Shown here one piece after another: positions 21,441 to 31,552 of a DNA stretch of 64,000 nucleotides. The DNA is from Leclercia adecarboxylata (GTDB lineage: Bacteria; Pseudomonadota; Gammaproteobacteria; Enterobacterales; Enterobacteriaceae), in assembly GCF_006874705.1 (NCBI RefSeq), contig NZ_CP035382.1:1364001-1428000 (forward strand), given 5' to 3'. The stretch's first letter is position 1; the number at the start of each line of letters is the position of its first letter. Both the position numbers and the translations under genes were made by a program. The notes beneath the pieces were generated by a model. The model was not told the DNA's origin. It worked only from the letters and a program-made list of their open reading frames with translations, and did not search any database.

Positions 21441-21834
21441 AGGGAGTCACTCTATTAACGGATTAATTACATTTATCAAACAACGGTGATAATCGTCAGA
21501 ACGTGAATTATCCATCACTGCGGAAAATAATTTTGAACAAAAAACGTCAACGCGCTTAATTTATAAATCTCAATGATATTTGAATATGATTTCATTCATT
21601 AAACACATATGTACATCTAAAGCAAAACGGATGTGAATCCATAATCTGAAATGCTATCCCGTTGTTTAATCACATTCATCCCCGTTTTTTTTCTCTTCAA
21701 TTCTTTCTCCGCACTTATAAATCAAAAAGCCGCCCGGCCATTCTTTATTATGGCGCCCGCCGTTTTCTGTTTACCTCCTCTTAACGCTTAACCGCTGTCG
21801 GTTAATGCGGGTTGATGATTTTGAAGGAATAGCC
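21441..21834. promoter_or_regulatory. acrS-acrE divergent control region
   Basis: 394 nt without a gene, clearly AT-richer than the neighbours. It holds a perfect dyad TTAACCG-CTGT-CGGTTAA at 21788-21805, 29 nt before the acrE ATG, and a weaker TTATCA / TGATAA repeat near 21473-21492. It must contain the promoters of both genes. Local AT-richness is compatible with the H-NS silencing known for acrEF in E. coli. Confidence 0.6.
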
Positions 21835-22974
21835 ATGACGCCTCATTTCAGGTATTTACCCTTATCCGGTTTTATCATCGGTGCCGCATTACTCGTGGGT
21901 TGTGATGACCACAGTGAACAAGCCCAGCAGCCGCCTTCACCGCAGGTTGTGGTCCATGTTGTGAAAAGCGCACCGCTGGTTGTTACCACCGAACTGCCAG
22001 GCCGTACCGATGCGTATCGCGTCGCAGAGGTTCGCCCCCAGGTGAGCGGCATTGTCCTGAAGCGCAACTTTACCGAGGGCAGCGACGTAAAAGCAGGGGA
22101 ATCGCTGTATCAGATCGATCCGGCCACCTATCAGGCTGCCTTTGACAGTGCGTCAGGCGAGCTGGCCAAAGCTCAGGCCGCTGCCAACATCGCCCACCTG
22201 ACCGTGAAACGCTATTTACCGCTCATGGGCACCCAGTACGTCAGTAAGCAGGAGTACGATCAGTCCGTTGCCACTGCCCGGCAGGCCGATGCTTCGGTGA
22301 TTGCGGCCAAGGCGGCCGTCGAGACCGCGCGCATTAATCTGGCTTATACCAAAGTGACATCCCCTATCAGCGGGCGTATCGGCAAATCCAGCGTCACCGA
22401 AGGAGCGCTGGTGGCGAACGGCCAGGCCTCGGCGCTGGCTACGGTGCAGCAGCTGGATCCGATTTATGTCGATGTGACCCAATCCAGCAACGATTTTATG
22501 CGTCTTAAGCAGTCCAGCCTGCAGACGGGCGATGGCGCCAGCAGCGTACAGCTGCTGATGGAGAATGGGCAGCCGTACCCGCTGAAAGGCTCGCTGCAGT
22601 TCTCCGATGTCACCGTGGACGAGAGCACCGGCTCCATTACCCTGCGGGCGATCTTCCCCAACCCGCAGCATATCCTGTTGCCCGGCATGTTTGTCCGGGC
22701 GCGCATTGATGAGGGCACCCAGCCCCACGCCATCCTGGTGCCGCAGCAGGGGGTCACTCGCACCCCACGCGGTGAGGCCAGCGTGATGGTGGTGAATGCG
22801 AAAAATCAGGCCGAAGCGCGAAGCGTTGTCGCCCCTCAGGCAATTGGCGATCAATGGCTGATCGCTGACGGCCTGCAGGAGGGCGATCGGGTGATCGTCA
22901 GCGGGCTGCAAAAAGTGCGTCCTGGCGTCGCGGTTATCGCAACGCCAGATACCGCCGCGCAGAAAGCGGGATAA
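21835..22974 (+). CDS. acrE: AcrE, periplasmic adaptor of an RND efflux pump
   Basis: 379-residue membrane-fusion protein linking an RND pump to TolC. A lipoprotein signal peptide with lipobox LLVGC puts the acylated cysteine at C23. The hairpin/lipoyl/beta-barrel arrangement of the AcrA family follows, with conserved [20 protein letters not shown] and [15 protein letters not shown] segments (cited by their family names AcrA/AcrE). The start [10 protein letters not shown] at 21835 fits the signal peptide and an AAGGAATAGCC ribosome binding region; an ATG ten codons upstream was rejected. Closest recognised match is E. coli AcrE (385). acrF follows after 10 nt. Confidence 0.9.
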   Translation: MTPHFRYLPLSGFIIGAALLVGCDDHSEQAQQPPSPQVVVHVVKSAPLVVTTELPGRTDAYRVAEVRPQVSGIVLKRNFTEGSDVKAGESLYQIDPATYQAAFDSASGELAKAQAAANIAHLTVKRYLPLMGTQYVSKQEYDQSVATARQADASVIAAKAAVETARINLAYTKVTSPISGRIGKSSVTEGALVANGQASALATVQQLDPIYVDVTQSSNDFMRLKQSSLQTGDGASSVQLLMENGQPYPLKGSLQFSDVTVDESTGSITLRAIFPNPQHILLPGMFVRARIDEGTQPHAILVPQQGVTRTPRGEASVMVVNAKNQAEARSVVAPQAIGDQWLIADGLQEGDRVIVSGLQKVRPGVAVIATPDTAAQKAG

Positions 22975-22984
22975 GGAACAGAGC

Positions 22985-25900
22985 ATGGCCAACTTCTTTA
23001 TTCAGCGCCCGGTTTTTGCGTGGGTTCTTGCCATCATCCTGATGATTGCGGGCGGGCTGGCGATCCTGAAGCTGCCGATCGCCCAGTATCCCACCATTGC
23101 CCCGCCTGCCGTGGCGATCTCGGCGACCTACCCCGGCGCTGACGCGCAGACGGTGCAGGATACGGTGACCCAGGTGATCGAGCAGAACATGAACGGCATC
23201 GATAATCTGATGTACATGTCCTCCACCAGCGATTCGGCGGGCAGCGTGACCATCACCCTGACCTTCCAGTCGGGTACCGACCCGGATATCGCCCAGGTTC
23301 AGGTGCAGAACAAGCTGCAGCTGGCGATGCCGCTGCTGCCGCAGGAAGTACAGCAGCAGGGGATCGGCGTGGAGAAATCGAGCAGCAGCTTCCTGCTGGT
23401 AGCGGGCTTCGTCTCGGACAATAAGGACCTGAGCCAGGACGATATCTCTGACTATGTGGCCTCTAACGTCAAGGATGCCATCAGCCGCACCTCCGGCGTG
23501 GGGGATGTGCAGCTGTTTGGCGCGCAGTATGCGATGCGTATCTGGCTGGATGCGAATAAGCTGAACGCCTATCAGCTGACGCCGCTGGACGTGATCAATC
23601 AGCTCAAAACCCAGAATAACCAGATTGCCGCCGGTCAGTTGGGCGGTACGCCGTCGGTGCCGGGCCAACAGCTCAACGCCTCGATCATCGCCCAGACGCG
23701 CCTGAAAACCGCCGAAGAGTTTGGCAACATCACCCTGAAGGTCAATCAGGACGGGTCGATGGTGCATCTGAAAGATGTGGCCCGGATTGCGCCCGGCGGT
23801 GAAAACTACAACATGGTGACCAAAATTAACGGCCAGGCGGCGACCGGGCTGGGGATCAAGCTCGCCACCGGTGCCAACGCGCTGGATACCGCTGCGGCGA
23901 TCAAAAGCAAACTGGCGCAGCTGCAGACCTTCTTCCCGCAGGGGCTGAAGGTGGTCTACCCCTACGACACCACGCCTTTTGTGAAGATCTCCATTCATGA
24001 AGTGGTGAAGACGCTGTTTGAAGCCATCATTCTCGTCTTCCTGGTGATGTACCTTTTCCTGCAAAACCTGCGGGCTACACTGATCCCGACCATCGCCGTG
24101 CCGGTGGTGCTGCTGGGCACTTTCGCGATACTGGCGGCGTTTGGCTTCTCCATCAACACCCTGACCATGTTCGGCATGGTGTTAGCGATAGGTTTGCTGG
24201 TGGATGACGCCATCGTGGTGGTGGAGAACGTCGAGCGCGTGATGGTTGAGGAGAAGCTGCCGCCAAAAGAGGCAACGCAAAAATCGATGTCGCAGATCCA
24301 GGGGGCGCTGGTCGGCATCGCCATGGTGCTGTCGGCGGTGTTCATCCCGATGGCCTTTTTCGGTGGTTCTACCGGGGCGATTTATCGTCAGTTCTCCCTG
24401 ACGATTGTCTCCGCGATGGCGCTTTCCGTACTGGTGGCGCTGATCCTCACCCCAGCGCTGTGCGCCACCCTGCTTAAAGCGCCGGGCGAGCATCATGAGC
24501 ACAAAGGCGGCTTCTTCGGCTGGTTTAATGCCCTGTTCGACAGGAGCGTGGCGCACTACAGCAACAGCGTCAGCCATATTCTGCGTAAGACCGGCCGCTA
24601 CCTGGTGGTCTATGTCCTGATTGTCGGCGGCATGGCGGTACTGTTCCTGCGCCTGCCGACTTCGTTCCTGCCAGAAGAGGACCAGGGCGTCTTTATGACC
24701 ATGGTGCAGCTCCCGGCGGGCGCCACCCAAACCCGCACTCAGCAGGTATTGGATCAGGTTGAGCACTATTATCTCACCACCGAAAAAGCCAACGTCGAGT
24801 CGGTCTTTACCGTTAACGGCTTCAGCTTCAGCGGCCAGGGGCAAAATGCCGGCGGGGCGTTTATCAGCCTTAAACCCTGGGAGGAGCGCCCGGGTGCCGC
24901 TAACAGCGTTGGGGCCATCGTCAGCCGTGCCACGCGGGCCTTCAGCAAGATCAAAGATGGGCTGGTTTTCCCGTTTAACCTGCCCGCCATTATCGAACTG
25001 GGTACCGCGACAGGTTTTGACTTTGAGCTGATTGACCAGGCCAACCTGGGTCATAACCAGCTGACGCAGGCCCGAAACCAGCTGCTGGGCATGATCAAAG
25101 CCCACTCCGATCTGCTGGTTCGCGTGCGGCCTAATGGTCTGGAAGATACGCCGCAGTTTAAGCTGGATATCGATCAGGAAAAGGCCCAGGCGCTGGGAGT
25201 TAGCGTGTCGGACATCAACCAGACCATCTCTACCGCCCTGGGGGGGACCTACGTTAACGACTACATCGATCGTGGCCGGGTGAAGAAAGTTTATGTCCAG
25301 GCGGATGCGCAATTCAGGATGCTACCCGAGGATATCAATCGCCTGTATGTTCGCAGCGCCAGCGGTGAAATGGTGCCGCTTTCGGCATTCAGCCAGTCGC
25401 ACTGGATCTACGGTTCGCCGCGCCTCGAACGCTATAACGGTACCCCGTCCATGGAGATCCTCGGTGAGGCCGCGCCAGGGAAAAGTACCGGTGAAGCGAT
25501 GGTGTTAATGGAGCAACTGGCGGCGAAGCTTCCTACAGGTATTGGTTACGACTGGACGGGGATGTCATACCAGGAGCGGCTGTCAGGCAACCAGGCACCC
25601 GCCCTGTACGCCATCTCGCTGGTGGTAGTGTTCCTCTGCCTTGCTGCACTCTATGAGAGCTGGTCGATTCCGTTCTCGGTGATGCTGGTGGTGCCCTTAG
25701 GGGTGGTAGGTGCCCTGCTGGCCGCATCCCTGCGTGGGCTGAATAACGATGTCTATTTCCAGGTGGGTCTGCTCACCACTATCGGCCTGTCGGCAAAGAA
25801 CGCCATTCTGATCGTCGAGTTTGCCAAGGACCTGATGGAGAAAGAGGGGAAAGGCATTGTTGAAGCCACGCTGGAGGCATCCCGCATGCGCCTGCGTCCG

Positions 25901-26098
25901 ATCCTGATGACCTCGCTGGCGTTTATTCTCGGCGTGATGCCGCTGGTCATCAGCCACGGAGCTGGCAGCGGCGCGCAAAACGCCGTCGGTACCGGGGTGA
26001 TGGGCGGCATGCTGTCGGCCACCCTGCTGGCTATCTTCTTTGTGCCGGTCTTCTTTGTGGTGGTTCGCAGACGCTTTACGCGTCATCAGGAACAGTAA
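22985..26098 (+). CDS. acrF: AcrF, RND multidrug efflux transporter
   Basis: 1037-residue HAE1-family proton-driven inner-membrane pump (E. coli AcrF has 1034), which exports drugs, dyes and detergents through AcrE and TolC. Twelve membrane helices in two halves with large periplasmic loops. Proton-relay residues are present: the TM4 pair in [17 protein letters not shown] and the TM10 lysine in [16 protein letters not shown]. The N-terminus [17 protein letters not shown] is typical. Operon with acrE; a strong terminator follows. Distinguishing AcrF from AcrB or AcrD relies on its position beside acrS and acrE. Confidence 0.94.
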   Translation: MANFFIQRPVFAWVLAIILMIAGGLAILKLPIAQYPTIAPPAVAISATYPGADAQTVQDTVTQVIEQNMNGIDNLMYMSSTSDSAGSVTITLTFQSGTDPDIAQVQVQNKLQLAMPLLPQEVQQQGIGVEKSSSSFLLVAGFVSDNKDLSQDDISDYVASNVKDAISRTSGVGDVQLFGAQYAMRIWLDANKLNAYQLTPLDVINQLKTQNNQIAAGQLGGTPSVPGQQLNASIIAQTRLKTAEEFGNITLKVNQDGSMVHLKDVARIAPGGENYNMVTKINGQAATGLGIKLATGANALDTAAAIKSKLAQLQTFFPQGLKVVYPYDTTPFVKISIHEVVKTLFEAIILVFLVMYLFLQNLRATLIPTIAVPVVLLGTFAILAAFGFSINTLTMFGMVLAIGLLVDDAIVVVENVERVMVEEKLPPKEATQKSMSQIQGALVGIAMVLSAVFIPMAFFGGSTGAIYRQFSLTIVSAMALSVLVALILTPALCATLLKAPGEHHEHKGGFFGWFNALFDRSVAHYSNSVSHILRKTGRYLVVYVLIVGGMAVLFLRLPTSFLPEEDQGVFMTMVQLPAGATQTRTQQVLDQVEHYYLTTEKANVESVFTVNGFSFSGQGQNAGGAFISLKPWEERPGAANSVGAIVSRATRAFSKIKDGLVFPFNLPAIIELGTATGFDFELIDQANLGHNQLTQARNQLLGMIKAHSDLLVRVRPNGLEDTPQFKLDIDQEKAQALGVSVSDINQTISTALGGTYVNDYIDRGRVKKVYVQADAQFRMLPEDINRLYVRSASGEMVPLSAFSQSHWIYGSPRLERYNGTPSMEILGEAAPGKSTGEAMVLMEQLAAKLPTGIGYDWTGMSYQERLSGNQAPALYAISLVVVFLCLAALYESWSIPFSVMLVVPLGVVGALLAASLRGLNNDVYFQVGLLTTIGLSAKNAILIVEFAKDLMEKEGKGIVEATLEASRMRLRPILMTSLAFILGVMPLVISHGAGSGAQNAVGTGVMGGMLSATLLAIFFVPVFFVVVRRRFTRHQEQ

Positions 26099-26101
26099 TC
26101 G

Positions 26102-26128
26102 ATAAAGGCGCTTCGGCGCCTTTATTTA
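26102..26128 (+). terminator. acrEF terminator
   Basis: ATAAAGGCGC-TTCG-GCGCCTTTAT, a perfect 10-bp stem with a stable TTCG tetraloop at 26102-26125, followed by TTATG. It begins 4 nt after the acrF stop. Confidence 0.85.
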
Positions 26129-26416
26129 TGATAATAAACAAAAAATTCGTTTTACCTATATATTCTTCTTATTAATTAGCACGCCAATGAATTGTTTGCT
26201 TGCGATTTTTAACTTGCACATTTAATCAATCCGCCTCCCTTATCTCTCCATAATTGGCATGCGTAAGAAGGATTCCTCCATCTTTTTTACAATCCAAATA
26301 ATTTGAGATTATTCACTCTTCATGGCTGTTTTTAAGCGGTGGTAATATAGCCATCAGCTTTGCAGAAGACCTTACTGACTATATCGCAAAGTTAGATTTC
26401 ATTTTGAGGTAACACC
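26129..26416 (+). other. AT-rich gap upstream of yhdV
   Basis: About 290 nt with no plausible gene. AT-rich, with A- and T-tracts. A small inverted repeat ATGGCT / AGCCAT near 26322-26356 is the only structure noticed. It should contain the yhdV promoter, but no convincing -35/-10 pair stands out. Confidence 0.5.
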
Positions 26417-26638
26417 ATGAAAAGATTCATTTCGGTTGCACTCCTTACCGCGTTACTTGCGGGCTGCGCGCACGACTCTCCGTGCGTACCGACATACGAC
26501 GATCAAGGCCGACTGGTTCATACCAATACCTGTATGAAAGGGACCACACAGGACAACTGGGAAACTGCAGGGGCGATAGCCGGTGGCGCAGCAGCTGTTG
26601 CAGGCCTGACGCTGGGCATCATTGCCGTGTCTAAGTAA
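26417..26638 (+). CDS. yhdV: YhdV, small lipoprotein
   Basis: 73-residue predicted lipoprotein. The signal peptide MKRFISVALLTALLAGC has lipobox LAGC with the acylated cysteine at 17. The mature part has two further cysteines (CVPTYDDQ..., TNTC) and a glycine/alanine-rich hydrophobic segment (about 50-72) that could be a second membrane-inserting or glycine-zipper region. Near-identical to E. coli YhdV; function unknown. Same location as in E. coli, between acrF and yhdW. Confidence 0.92.
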   Translation: MKRFISVALLTALLAGCAHDSPCVPTYDDQGRLVHTNTCMKGTTQDNWETAGAIAGGAAAVAGLTLGIIAVSK

Positions 26639-26643
26639 TCCGG

Positions 26644-26675
26644 AAAGCGCGAATTCGTTCGCGCTTTTGCTTTTT
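26644..26675 (+). terminator. yhdV terminator
   Basis: AAAGCGCGAA-TTCG-TTCGCGCTTT, a perfect 10-bp stem at 26644-26667, followed by TGCTTTTT. Five nt after the yhdV stop. Confidence 0.8.
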
Positions 26676-26862
26676 CCGATTTAGGTTAATAAATAAACCT
26701 GCATTTACTCACATCTTTTTGCTGTTTTATTTTCTTTTCAATCCAGCGACGTGATGTTATTCACAGCTTGCTGACTTCTAATATTCACGCCATAAAACGC
26801 CCCTTAAATTCCTCTTTTCTTAATCAGACTTTTGCTCTGATTTGTGGCGCAGGTTGTAATTT

Positions 26863-26880
26863 CGCACCATTTCAGGGCGC
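26863..26880 (+). promoter_or_regulatory. Weak NtrC-like site upstream of yhdW
   Basis: CGCACCATTTCAGGGCG resembles half of the NtrC consensus (TGCACC-N5-GGTGCA); a second half-site like TGGCGCA lies at 26845-26851. They are about 70-110 nt upstream of the sigma-54 element, the usual enhancer distance. The match is partial, so this is tentative. Confidence 0.3.
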
Positions 26881-26951
26881 TTGATTTAATTATCACTGTC
26901 TACACTCTGCTTTACGCGTTGCGTAATCGTTTATTACGTCAAATGCAAAAC

Positions 26952-26968
26952 CTGGCATCGCGTTTGCT
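26952..26968 (+). promoter_or_regulatory. Sigma-54 promoter of yhdWXYZ
   Basis: CTGGCATCGCGTTTGCT matches the sigma-54 consensus (TGGCACG-N4-TTGCA): GG at 26954-26955 and GC at 26966-26967 are exactly 10 bp apart. It lies about 90 nt upstream of yhdW with the right orientation. E. coli yhdWXYZ has been reported in the NtrC regulon, which agrees. The remaining 26676-27056 sequence is AT-rich with no gene. Confidence 0.75.
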
Positions 26969-27056
26969 TTATTAACGTCGGCCACAGCCACAGACAGGTT
27001 AAAGCGTTTATAAGCGCTTCACTATAACGATAATTTTTCGCCACACAGGATGCATT

Positions 27057-28082
27057 ATGAAAAAGATGATGATGGCCAGCCTCGCCGCTGCAGGTGTGCT
27101 TGTTGCAATGACCGGCCAGGCTCAGGCGGGTGCGACTCTGGATGCCGTTAAGCAGAAAGGTTTTGTGCAATGTGGGATCAGCGACGGTCTGCCGGGTTTC
27201 TCTTACGCAGATGCCAACGGTAAATTCTCCGGTATCGATGTCGACGTGTGCCGTGGCGTTGCTGCCGCGGTATTAGGCGACGACACCAAAGTGAAATATA
27301 CCCCGCTGACGGCGAAAGAGCGTTTTACCGCCCTGCAATCCGGCGAAGTGGATATGCTGTCGCGTAATACTACCTGGACCTCGTCCCGTGATACCGGTAT
27401 GGGCATGTCCTTTACCGGCGTGACCTATTATGACGGCATTGGCTTCCTGACCCACAATAAAGCAGGCCTGAAGAGTGCAAAAGAGCTGGATGGCGCGACG
27501 GTCTGTATTCAGGCAGGTACTGATACCGAGCTGAACGTCGCGGATTACTTCAAAGCCAACAACATGAAATATACGCCAGTCACTTTCGACCGCTCTGACG
27601 AATCCGCCAAAGCGCTGGAATCGGGCCGCTGCGACACCCTCGCTTCGGATCAGTCCCAGCTGTACGCGCTGCGGATCAAGCTAAGTAATCCGGCAGAGTG
27701 GATCGTTCTGCCGGAAGTGATCTCCAAAGAGCCGCTGGGGCCGGTGGTACGCCGCGGAGATGAGGAGTGGAACTCGGTTGTGCGCTGGACGCTGTTTGCC
27801 ATGCTCAACGCAGAAGAGATGGGCGTCAACTCGAAGAACGTCGATGAGAAAGCCGCCAATCCATCCACACCGGATATGGCCCACCTGCTGGGTAAAGAAG
27901 GGGATTACGGCAAGGATCTGAAGCTGGATAACAAATGGGCGTACAACATCATTAAAAAGGTGGGGAACTACGCTGAGATCTTCGAGCGCAACGTCGGCTC
28001 TGAAAGCGCGCTGAAGATCAGCCGCGGTCAGAATAACCTCTGGAACAATGGCGGCATCCAGTACGCACCGCCAGTACGCTAA
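27057..28082 (+). CDS. yhdW: Amino-acid ABC transporter substrate-binding protein YhdW
   Basis: 341-residue periplasmic binding protein of the polar amino-acid family (AapJ/BztA type). A signal peptide of about 24 residues ends at GQAQA before GATLD. The family segment VRCRGVAAAVLGD-like (here DVDVCRGVAAAVLGD) and the FTGVTYYDGIGFL region are present. Full length, unlike E. coli K-12 where yhdW is usually annotated as a pseudogene. First gene of yhdWXYZ, downstream of the sigma-54 promoter. By homology it binds glutamate/aspartate or a broad set of amino acids; the ligand is not determined by sequence. Confidence 0.93.
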   Translation: MKKMMMASLAAAGVLVAMTGQAQAGATLDAVKQKGFVQCGISDGLPGFSYADANGKFSGIDVDVCRGVAAAVLGDDTKVKYTPLTAKERFTALQSGEVDMLSRNTTWTSSRDTGMGMSFTGVTYYDGIGFLTHNKAGLKSAKELDGATVCIQAGTDTELNVADYFKANNMKYTPVTFDRSDESAKALESGRCDTLASDQSQLYALRIKLSNPAEWIVLPEVISKEPLGPVVRRGDEEWNSVVRWTLFAMLNAEEMGVNSKNVDEKAANPSTPDMAHLLGKEGDYGKDLKLDNKWAYNIIKKVGNYAEIFERNVGSESALKISRGQNNLWNNGGIQYAPPVR

Positions 28083-28150
28083 GCAGCTTGCTGTAACGGG
28101 CACTGCCGGTGCGGTGCCCAGTCCAGAGTCATGGTTACCCGAGGTTTTTT

Positions 28151-29332
28151 ATGTTCCATCGCCGCTTAGCCCTGAAAGGAGCCCTCTCCTTTTCCAATCC
28201 TGCGGTTCGCGCCTGGCTGTTCCAAATCCTCGCCGTTCTCGCTGTCCTGGCCGTCGCGATCTACCTGTTCCATAACACGGTTATCAACCTGAGCACACGC
28301 GGCATTACTTCGGGCTTTGCCTTCCTTGACCGCAGTGCGGGATTTGGCATCGTTCAGCATTTAATTGATTACGATGAAGGGGATACTTACGGCCGCGTAT
28401 TCCTGGTCGGCCTGATGAATACCCTGCTGGTCTCCGGGTTATGCATTGTTTTTGCTTCTCTGCTGGGCTTTTTCCTTGGGCTCGCTCGCCTGTCTGATAA
28501 CTGGCTGCTGCGTAAGCTCTCCACATTTTATATCGAGACCTTCCGTAATATCCCGCCGCTGCTGCAGATCTTCTTCTGGTATTTCGCCGTATTGCGCAAT
28601 CTGCCCGGGCCACGTCAGGCGGTGGATGCGTTCGATCTGGCTTTCTTAAGCAATCGCGGTTTGTATATACCAGCACCGCAGATTGCCGAAGGGATGCTGG
28701 CGCTGCTGGCGGCTCTGGGATGTGTGGCGGTGGTCTCAGTCGGGCTGTTCCGCTACAACCGCATGCATCAGATGAAAACCGGGCAGCTACGGCGCACCTG
28801 GCCTGTCTCGCTGGCCTTGCTGGTGATCCTTTCGGGTCTGGCGCACGGGATTGTGGGCCCGGCGATGCACTGGGATGTGCCGCATTTACAGGGCTTTAAC
28901 TTCCGCGGCGGCATGGTGTTGATCCCGGAGCTGGCCGCTCTGACGCTGGCACTCTCGATCTACACCTCGGCCTTTATCGCAGAGATTATTCGCGCCGGGA
29001 TCCAGGCCGTACCTCATGGTCAGCATGAAGCCGCCCGCTCACTCGGCCTGCCGAATCCGATCACGCTGCGTCAGGTCATTATCCCCCAGGCTCTGCGGGT
29101 CATCATTCCGCCGCTGACCAGCCAGTATCTCAACATTGTGAAGAACTCATCCCTTGCGGCTGCGATTGGCTATCCAGATATGGTTTCTCTGTTTGCCGGC
29201 ACCGTCCTTAACCAGACGGGCCAGGCCATCGAGACTATCGCCATCACCATGTCGGTCTACCTGATTATCAGCCTGACCATCTCCCTGCTGATGAATATCT
29301 ATAACCGTCGCATCGCCCTGGTTGAACGCTAA
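28151..29332 (+). CDS. yhdX: Amino-acid ABC transporter permease YhdX
   Basis: 393-residue inner-membrane permease of the AapQ/BztB type, the same length as E. coli YhdX. An N-terminal extension precedes the permease core, and the cytoplasmic ATPase-coupling (EAA) loop reads PHGQHEAARSLGLPNP near residue 295. The start MFHRRLALKG at 28151 matches E. coli and has GAGG upstream; a longer ORF start 14 codons earlier is rejected. The stop overlaps the ribosome binding site of yhdY. Confidence 0.95.
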   Translation: MFHRRLALKGALSFSNPAVRAWLFQILAVLAVLAVAIYLFHNTVINLSTRGITSGFAFLDRSAGFGIVQHLIDYDEGDTYGRVFLVGLMNTLLVSGLCIVFASLLGFFLGLARLSDNWLLRKLSTFYIETFRNIPPLLQIFFWYFAVLRNLPGPRQAVDAFDLAFLSNRGLYIPAPQIAEGMLALLAALGCVAVVSVGLFRYNRMHQMKTGQLRRTWPVSLALLVILSGLAHGIVGPAMHWDVPHLQGFNFRGGMVLIPELAALTLALSIYTSAFIAEIIRAGIQAVPHGQHEAARSLGLPNPITLRQVIIPQALRVIIPPLTSQYLNIVKNSSLAAAIGYPDMVSLFAGTVLNQTGQAIETIAITMSVYLIISLTISLLMNIYNRRIALVER

Positions 29333-29341
29333 GGAACCATG

Positions 29342-30445
29342 ATGACAAAAGCCGTCTTGTCTCACCCTGCGCGTCCGGCCACTACCGGCAACGGGCGCAT
29401 TATTCTCTGGGCACGTAAAAATCTGTTCTCCAGCTGGAGCAACAGCCTGCTCACCCTGTTCTGCTTCTGGCTGATGTGGGAGCTGATCCCGCCGCTGCTC
29501 AACTGGGCGTTTCTGCAGGCTAACTGGGTCGGCACCACCCGCGCCGACTGTACGAAAGAGGGAGCCTGCTGGGTCTTTATTCATCAGCGCTTCGGCCAGT
29601 TTATGTATGGGCTCTACCCGCACGACCAGCGCTGGCGCATCAATCTTGCGCTGCTCGTCGGGCTGCTCTCCATTATCCCGATGTTCTGGAAAGGAATGCC
29701 GCAGCGGGGACGGTACATCGTCTGTTGGGCGGTGGTCTATCCGCTTATCGTCTGGTTCCTGCTGTATGGCGGGATGCTGGGACTTGAGCGGGTGGAAACC
29801 CGGCAGTGGGGTGGTCTGACGCTGACGCTGATCATCGCCTCGGTCGGGATCGCCGGCGCATTGCCATTAGGCATTTTGCTGGCACTGGGCCGCCGCTCAA
29901 CCATGCCGGTCGTTCGCGTCCTCTCGGTGATTTTTATTGAGTTCTGGCGCGGCGTTCCGCTGATCACGGTGCTGTTTATGTCTTCAGTGATGCTGCCGCT
30001 GTTTATGGCGGAGGGCACTACCATCGACAAACTGCTCCGCGCCCTGGTTGGCGTCATTCTTTTTCAGTCTGCCTATGTGGCTGAAGTCGTACGCGGTGGG
30101 TTACAGGCGCTGCCTAAGGGCCAGTACGAAGCCGCCGAATCGCTGGCGCTGGGGTACTGGAAAACCCAGGGATTAGTGATCCTGCCGCAGGCGCTAAAGC
30201 TGGTCATCCCCGGGCTGGTGAACACCATTATCGCGCTGTTCAAAGACACCAGTCTGGTGATTATCATTGGATTATTCGATCTTTTCAGTAGTGTGCAGCA
30301 GGCTACCGTTGACCCGGCGTGGCTCGGTATGTCGACAGAAGGCTATGTTTTTGCAGCACTTATCTACTGGATTTTTTGTTTTAGCATGTCGCGCTATAGC
30401 CAGCATCTGGAAAAGCGCTTTAACACCGGGCGTACACCGCACTGA
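29342..30445 (+). CDS. yhdY: Amino-acid ABC transporter permease YhdY
   Basis: 367-residue second permease of the transporter (AapM/BztC type). It has several membrane helices, a periplasmic insert with two cysteines ([13 protein letters not shown]), and an EAA loop [17 protein letters not shown]. Two adjacent ATG codons (29339 and 29342) are possible starts; the second gives better spacing from AAGGA and the E. coli length. Pairs with YhdX to form the membrane channel; yhdZ follows after 7 nt. Confidence 0.95.
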   Translation: MTKAVLSHPARPATTGNGRIILWARKNLFSSWSNSLLTLFCFWLMWELIPPLLNWAFLQANWVGTTRADCTKEGACWVFIHQRFGQFMYGLYPHDQRWRINLALLVGLLSIIPMFWKGMPQRGRYIVCWAVVYPLIVWFLLYGGMLGLERVETRQWGGLTLTLIIASVGIAGALPLGILLALGRRSTMPVVRVLSVIFIEFWRGVPLITVLFMSSVMLPLFMAEGTTIDKLLRALVGVILFQSAYVAEVVRGGLQALPKGQYEAAESLALGYWKTQGLVILPQALKLVIPGLVNTIIALFKDTSLVIIIGLFDLFSSVQQATVDPAWLGMSTEGYVFAALIYWIFCFSMSRYSQHLEKRFNTGRTPH

Positions 30446-30452
30446 GGAACCT

Positions 30453-31211
30453 ATGAGCCAGATAACTATGACCCCCACTGACGCGATGATTACCCTGGAT
30501 AATGTGAATAAGTGGTACGGGCAATTTCACGTTCTGAAAGACATTAACCTGAAGGTGAAACAAGGCGAGCGTATTGTTCTTTGTGGGCCTTCAGGCTCGG
30601 GTAAATCCACGACTATCCGCTGTATTAACCATCTGGAAGAGCATCAGCAGGGACGGATCGTTGTTGATGGTATCGAGCTGAACGATGATATCCGTAACGT
30701 GGAGCGTGTTCGCCAGGAAATCGGCATGGTTTTCCAGCATTTCAATTTATTCCCGCACCTGACCGTGCTGCAGAATTGCACCCTGGCGCCCATCTGGGTG
30801 CGTAAAATGCCGAAAAAGGAAGCGGAGGCGCTGGCCATGCACTATCTGGAACGCGTACGCATTGCAGAACATGCCCATAAATTCCCGGGGCAGATCTCAG
30901 GTGGGCAGCAGCAACGCGTGGCGATCGCCCGCTCTCTGTGCATGAAACCTAAAATTATGCTGTTCGATGAGCCCACTTCAGCCCTGGATCCGGAGATGGT
31001 GAAAGAGGTTCTGGATACCATGATAGGGTTGGCAGAATCGGGAATGACAATGCTCTGTGTGACGCATGAGATGGGTTTCGCCAGAACCGTAGCGGATCGG
31101 GTGATCTTTATGGATCGCGGGGAAATCGTCGAGCAGGCACCGCCGGAAGAGTTCTTCTCCCACCCGAAATCAGAACGTACGCGCGCGTTTTTATCCCAGG
31201 TTATTCACTAA
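30453..31211 (+). CDS. yhdZ: Amino-acid ABC transporter ATP-binding protein YhdZ
   Basis: 252-residue ATPase that powers YhdXY. Walker [10 protein letters not shown] (about 45-53), signature SGGQQQR, Walker B IMLFDEP and the switch histidine in CVTHEMGF are all present. The start [10 protein letters not shown] at 30453 matches E. coli with GAGGAACC before it; a longer upstream in-frame ORF inside yhdY is not supported. Last gene of the operon, converging on the rRNA operon and sharing its terminator hairpin. Confidence 0.96.
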   Translation: MSQITMTPTDAMITLDNVNKWYGQFHVLKDINLKVKQGERIVLCGPSGSGKSTTIRCINHLEEHQQGRIVVDGIELNDDIRNVERVRQEIGMVFQHFNLFPHLTVLQNCTLAPIWVRKMPKKEAEALAMHYLERVRIAEHAHKFPGQISGGQQQRVAIARSLCMKPKIMLFDEPTSALDPEMVKEVLDTMIGLAESGMTMLCVTHEMGFARTVADRVIFMDRGEIVEQAPPEEFFSHPKSERTRAFLSQVIH

Positions 31212-31270
31212 ATACCCTGCCCGGTGGCGCTTTGCGCCCCGGGTCTGGCATTTTTTGTCGCGCAAACGCA

Positions 31271-31298
31271 AAAAGGCCATCCTTCCGGATGGCCTTTT
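31271..31298. terminator. rRNA operon terminator, bidirectional with yhdZ
   Basis: AAAAGGCCATCC-TTCC-GGATGGCCTTTT, a perfect 12-bp stem. On the minus strand it ends the rRNA operon 11 nt past the last 5S gene; on the plus strand it lies 60 nt after yhdZ and also ends in T's, so it can serve both. Confidence 0.88.
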
Positions 31299-31308
31299 CA
31301 CTTGTTTG

Positions 31309-31428
31309 ATGTCTGGCAGTTCCCTACTCTCGCATGGGGAGACCCCACACTACCATCGGCGCTACGGCGTTTCACTTCTGAGTTCGGCATGGGGTCAGGT
31401 GGGACCACCGCGCTACAGCCGCCAGACA
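31309..31428 (-). rRNA. rrfF: 5S ribosomal RNA (distal copy)
   Basis: 120-nt 5S rRNA, the second and last 5S of the operon. It differs from the proximal copy in the terminal stem (TGTCTGGC.../...GCCAGACAT versus TGCCTGGC/GCCAGGCAT), with the changes compensatory. E. coli rrnD carries a similar distal 5S after thrV. Confidence 0.97.
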
Positions 31429-31464
31429 AATTCTTTTCTAAGCGCCGAACTTTAACCTAAAAAC

Positions 31465-31540
31465 TGGTGCTGATACCCAGAGTCGAACTGGGGACCTCAC
31501 CCTTACCAAGGGTGCGCTCTACCAACTGAGCCATATCAGC
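31465..31540 (-). tRNA. thrV: tRNA-Thr (anticodon GGU)
   Basis: 76-nt tRNA with encoded CCA. Acceptor GCTGATA / TATCAGC, anticodon loop CTTGGTAAG giving GGT, and T-loop GTTCGACTC. It matches E. coli thrV and lies between the two 5S genes, the arrangement unique to rrnD in E. coli. Confidence 0.98.
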
Positions 31541-31552
31541 ACACTTAATTTG

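Noticed and set aside
21473..21492. TTATCA / TGATAA inverted repeat near the acrS start as an operator
   Set aside because: Six-bp arms with an 8-nt gap in AT-rich DNA are expected by chance; kept only as a note in the control-region entry.
22934..25312. Two long minus-strand open frames (about 376 codons each) opposite acrF
   Set aside because: His/Gln/Arg-rich shadow translations of a GC-rich gene; acrF on the plus strand is unambiguous.
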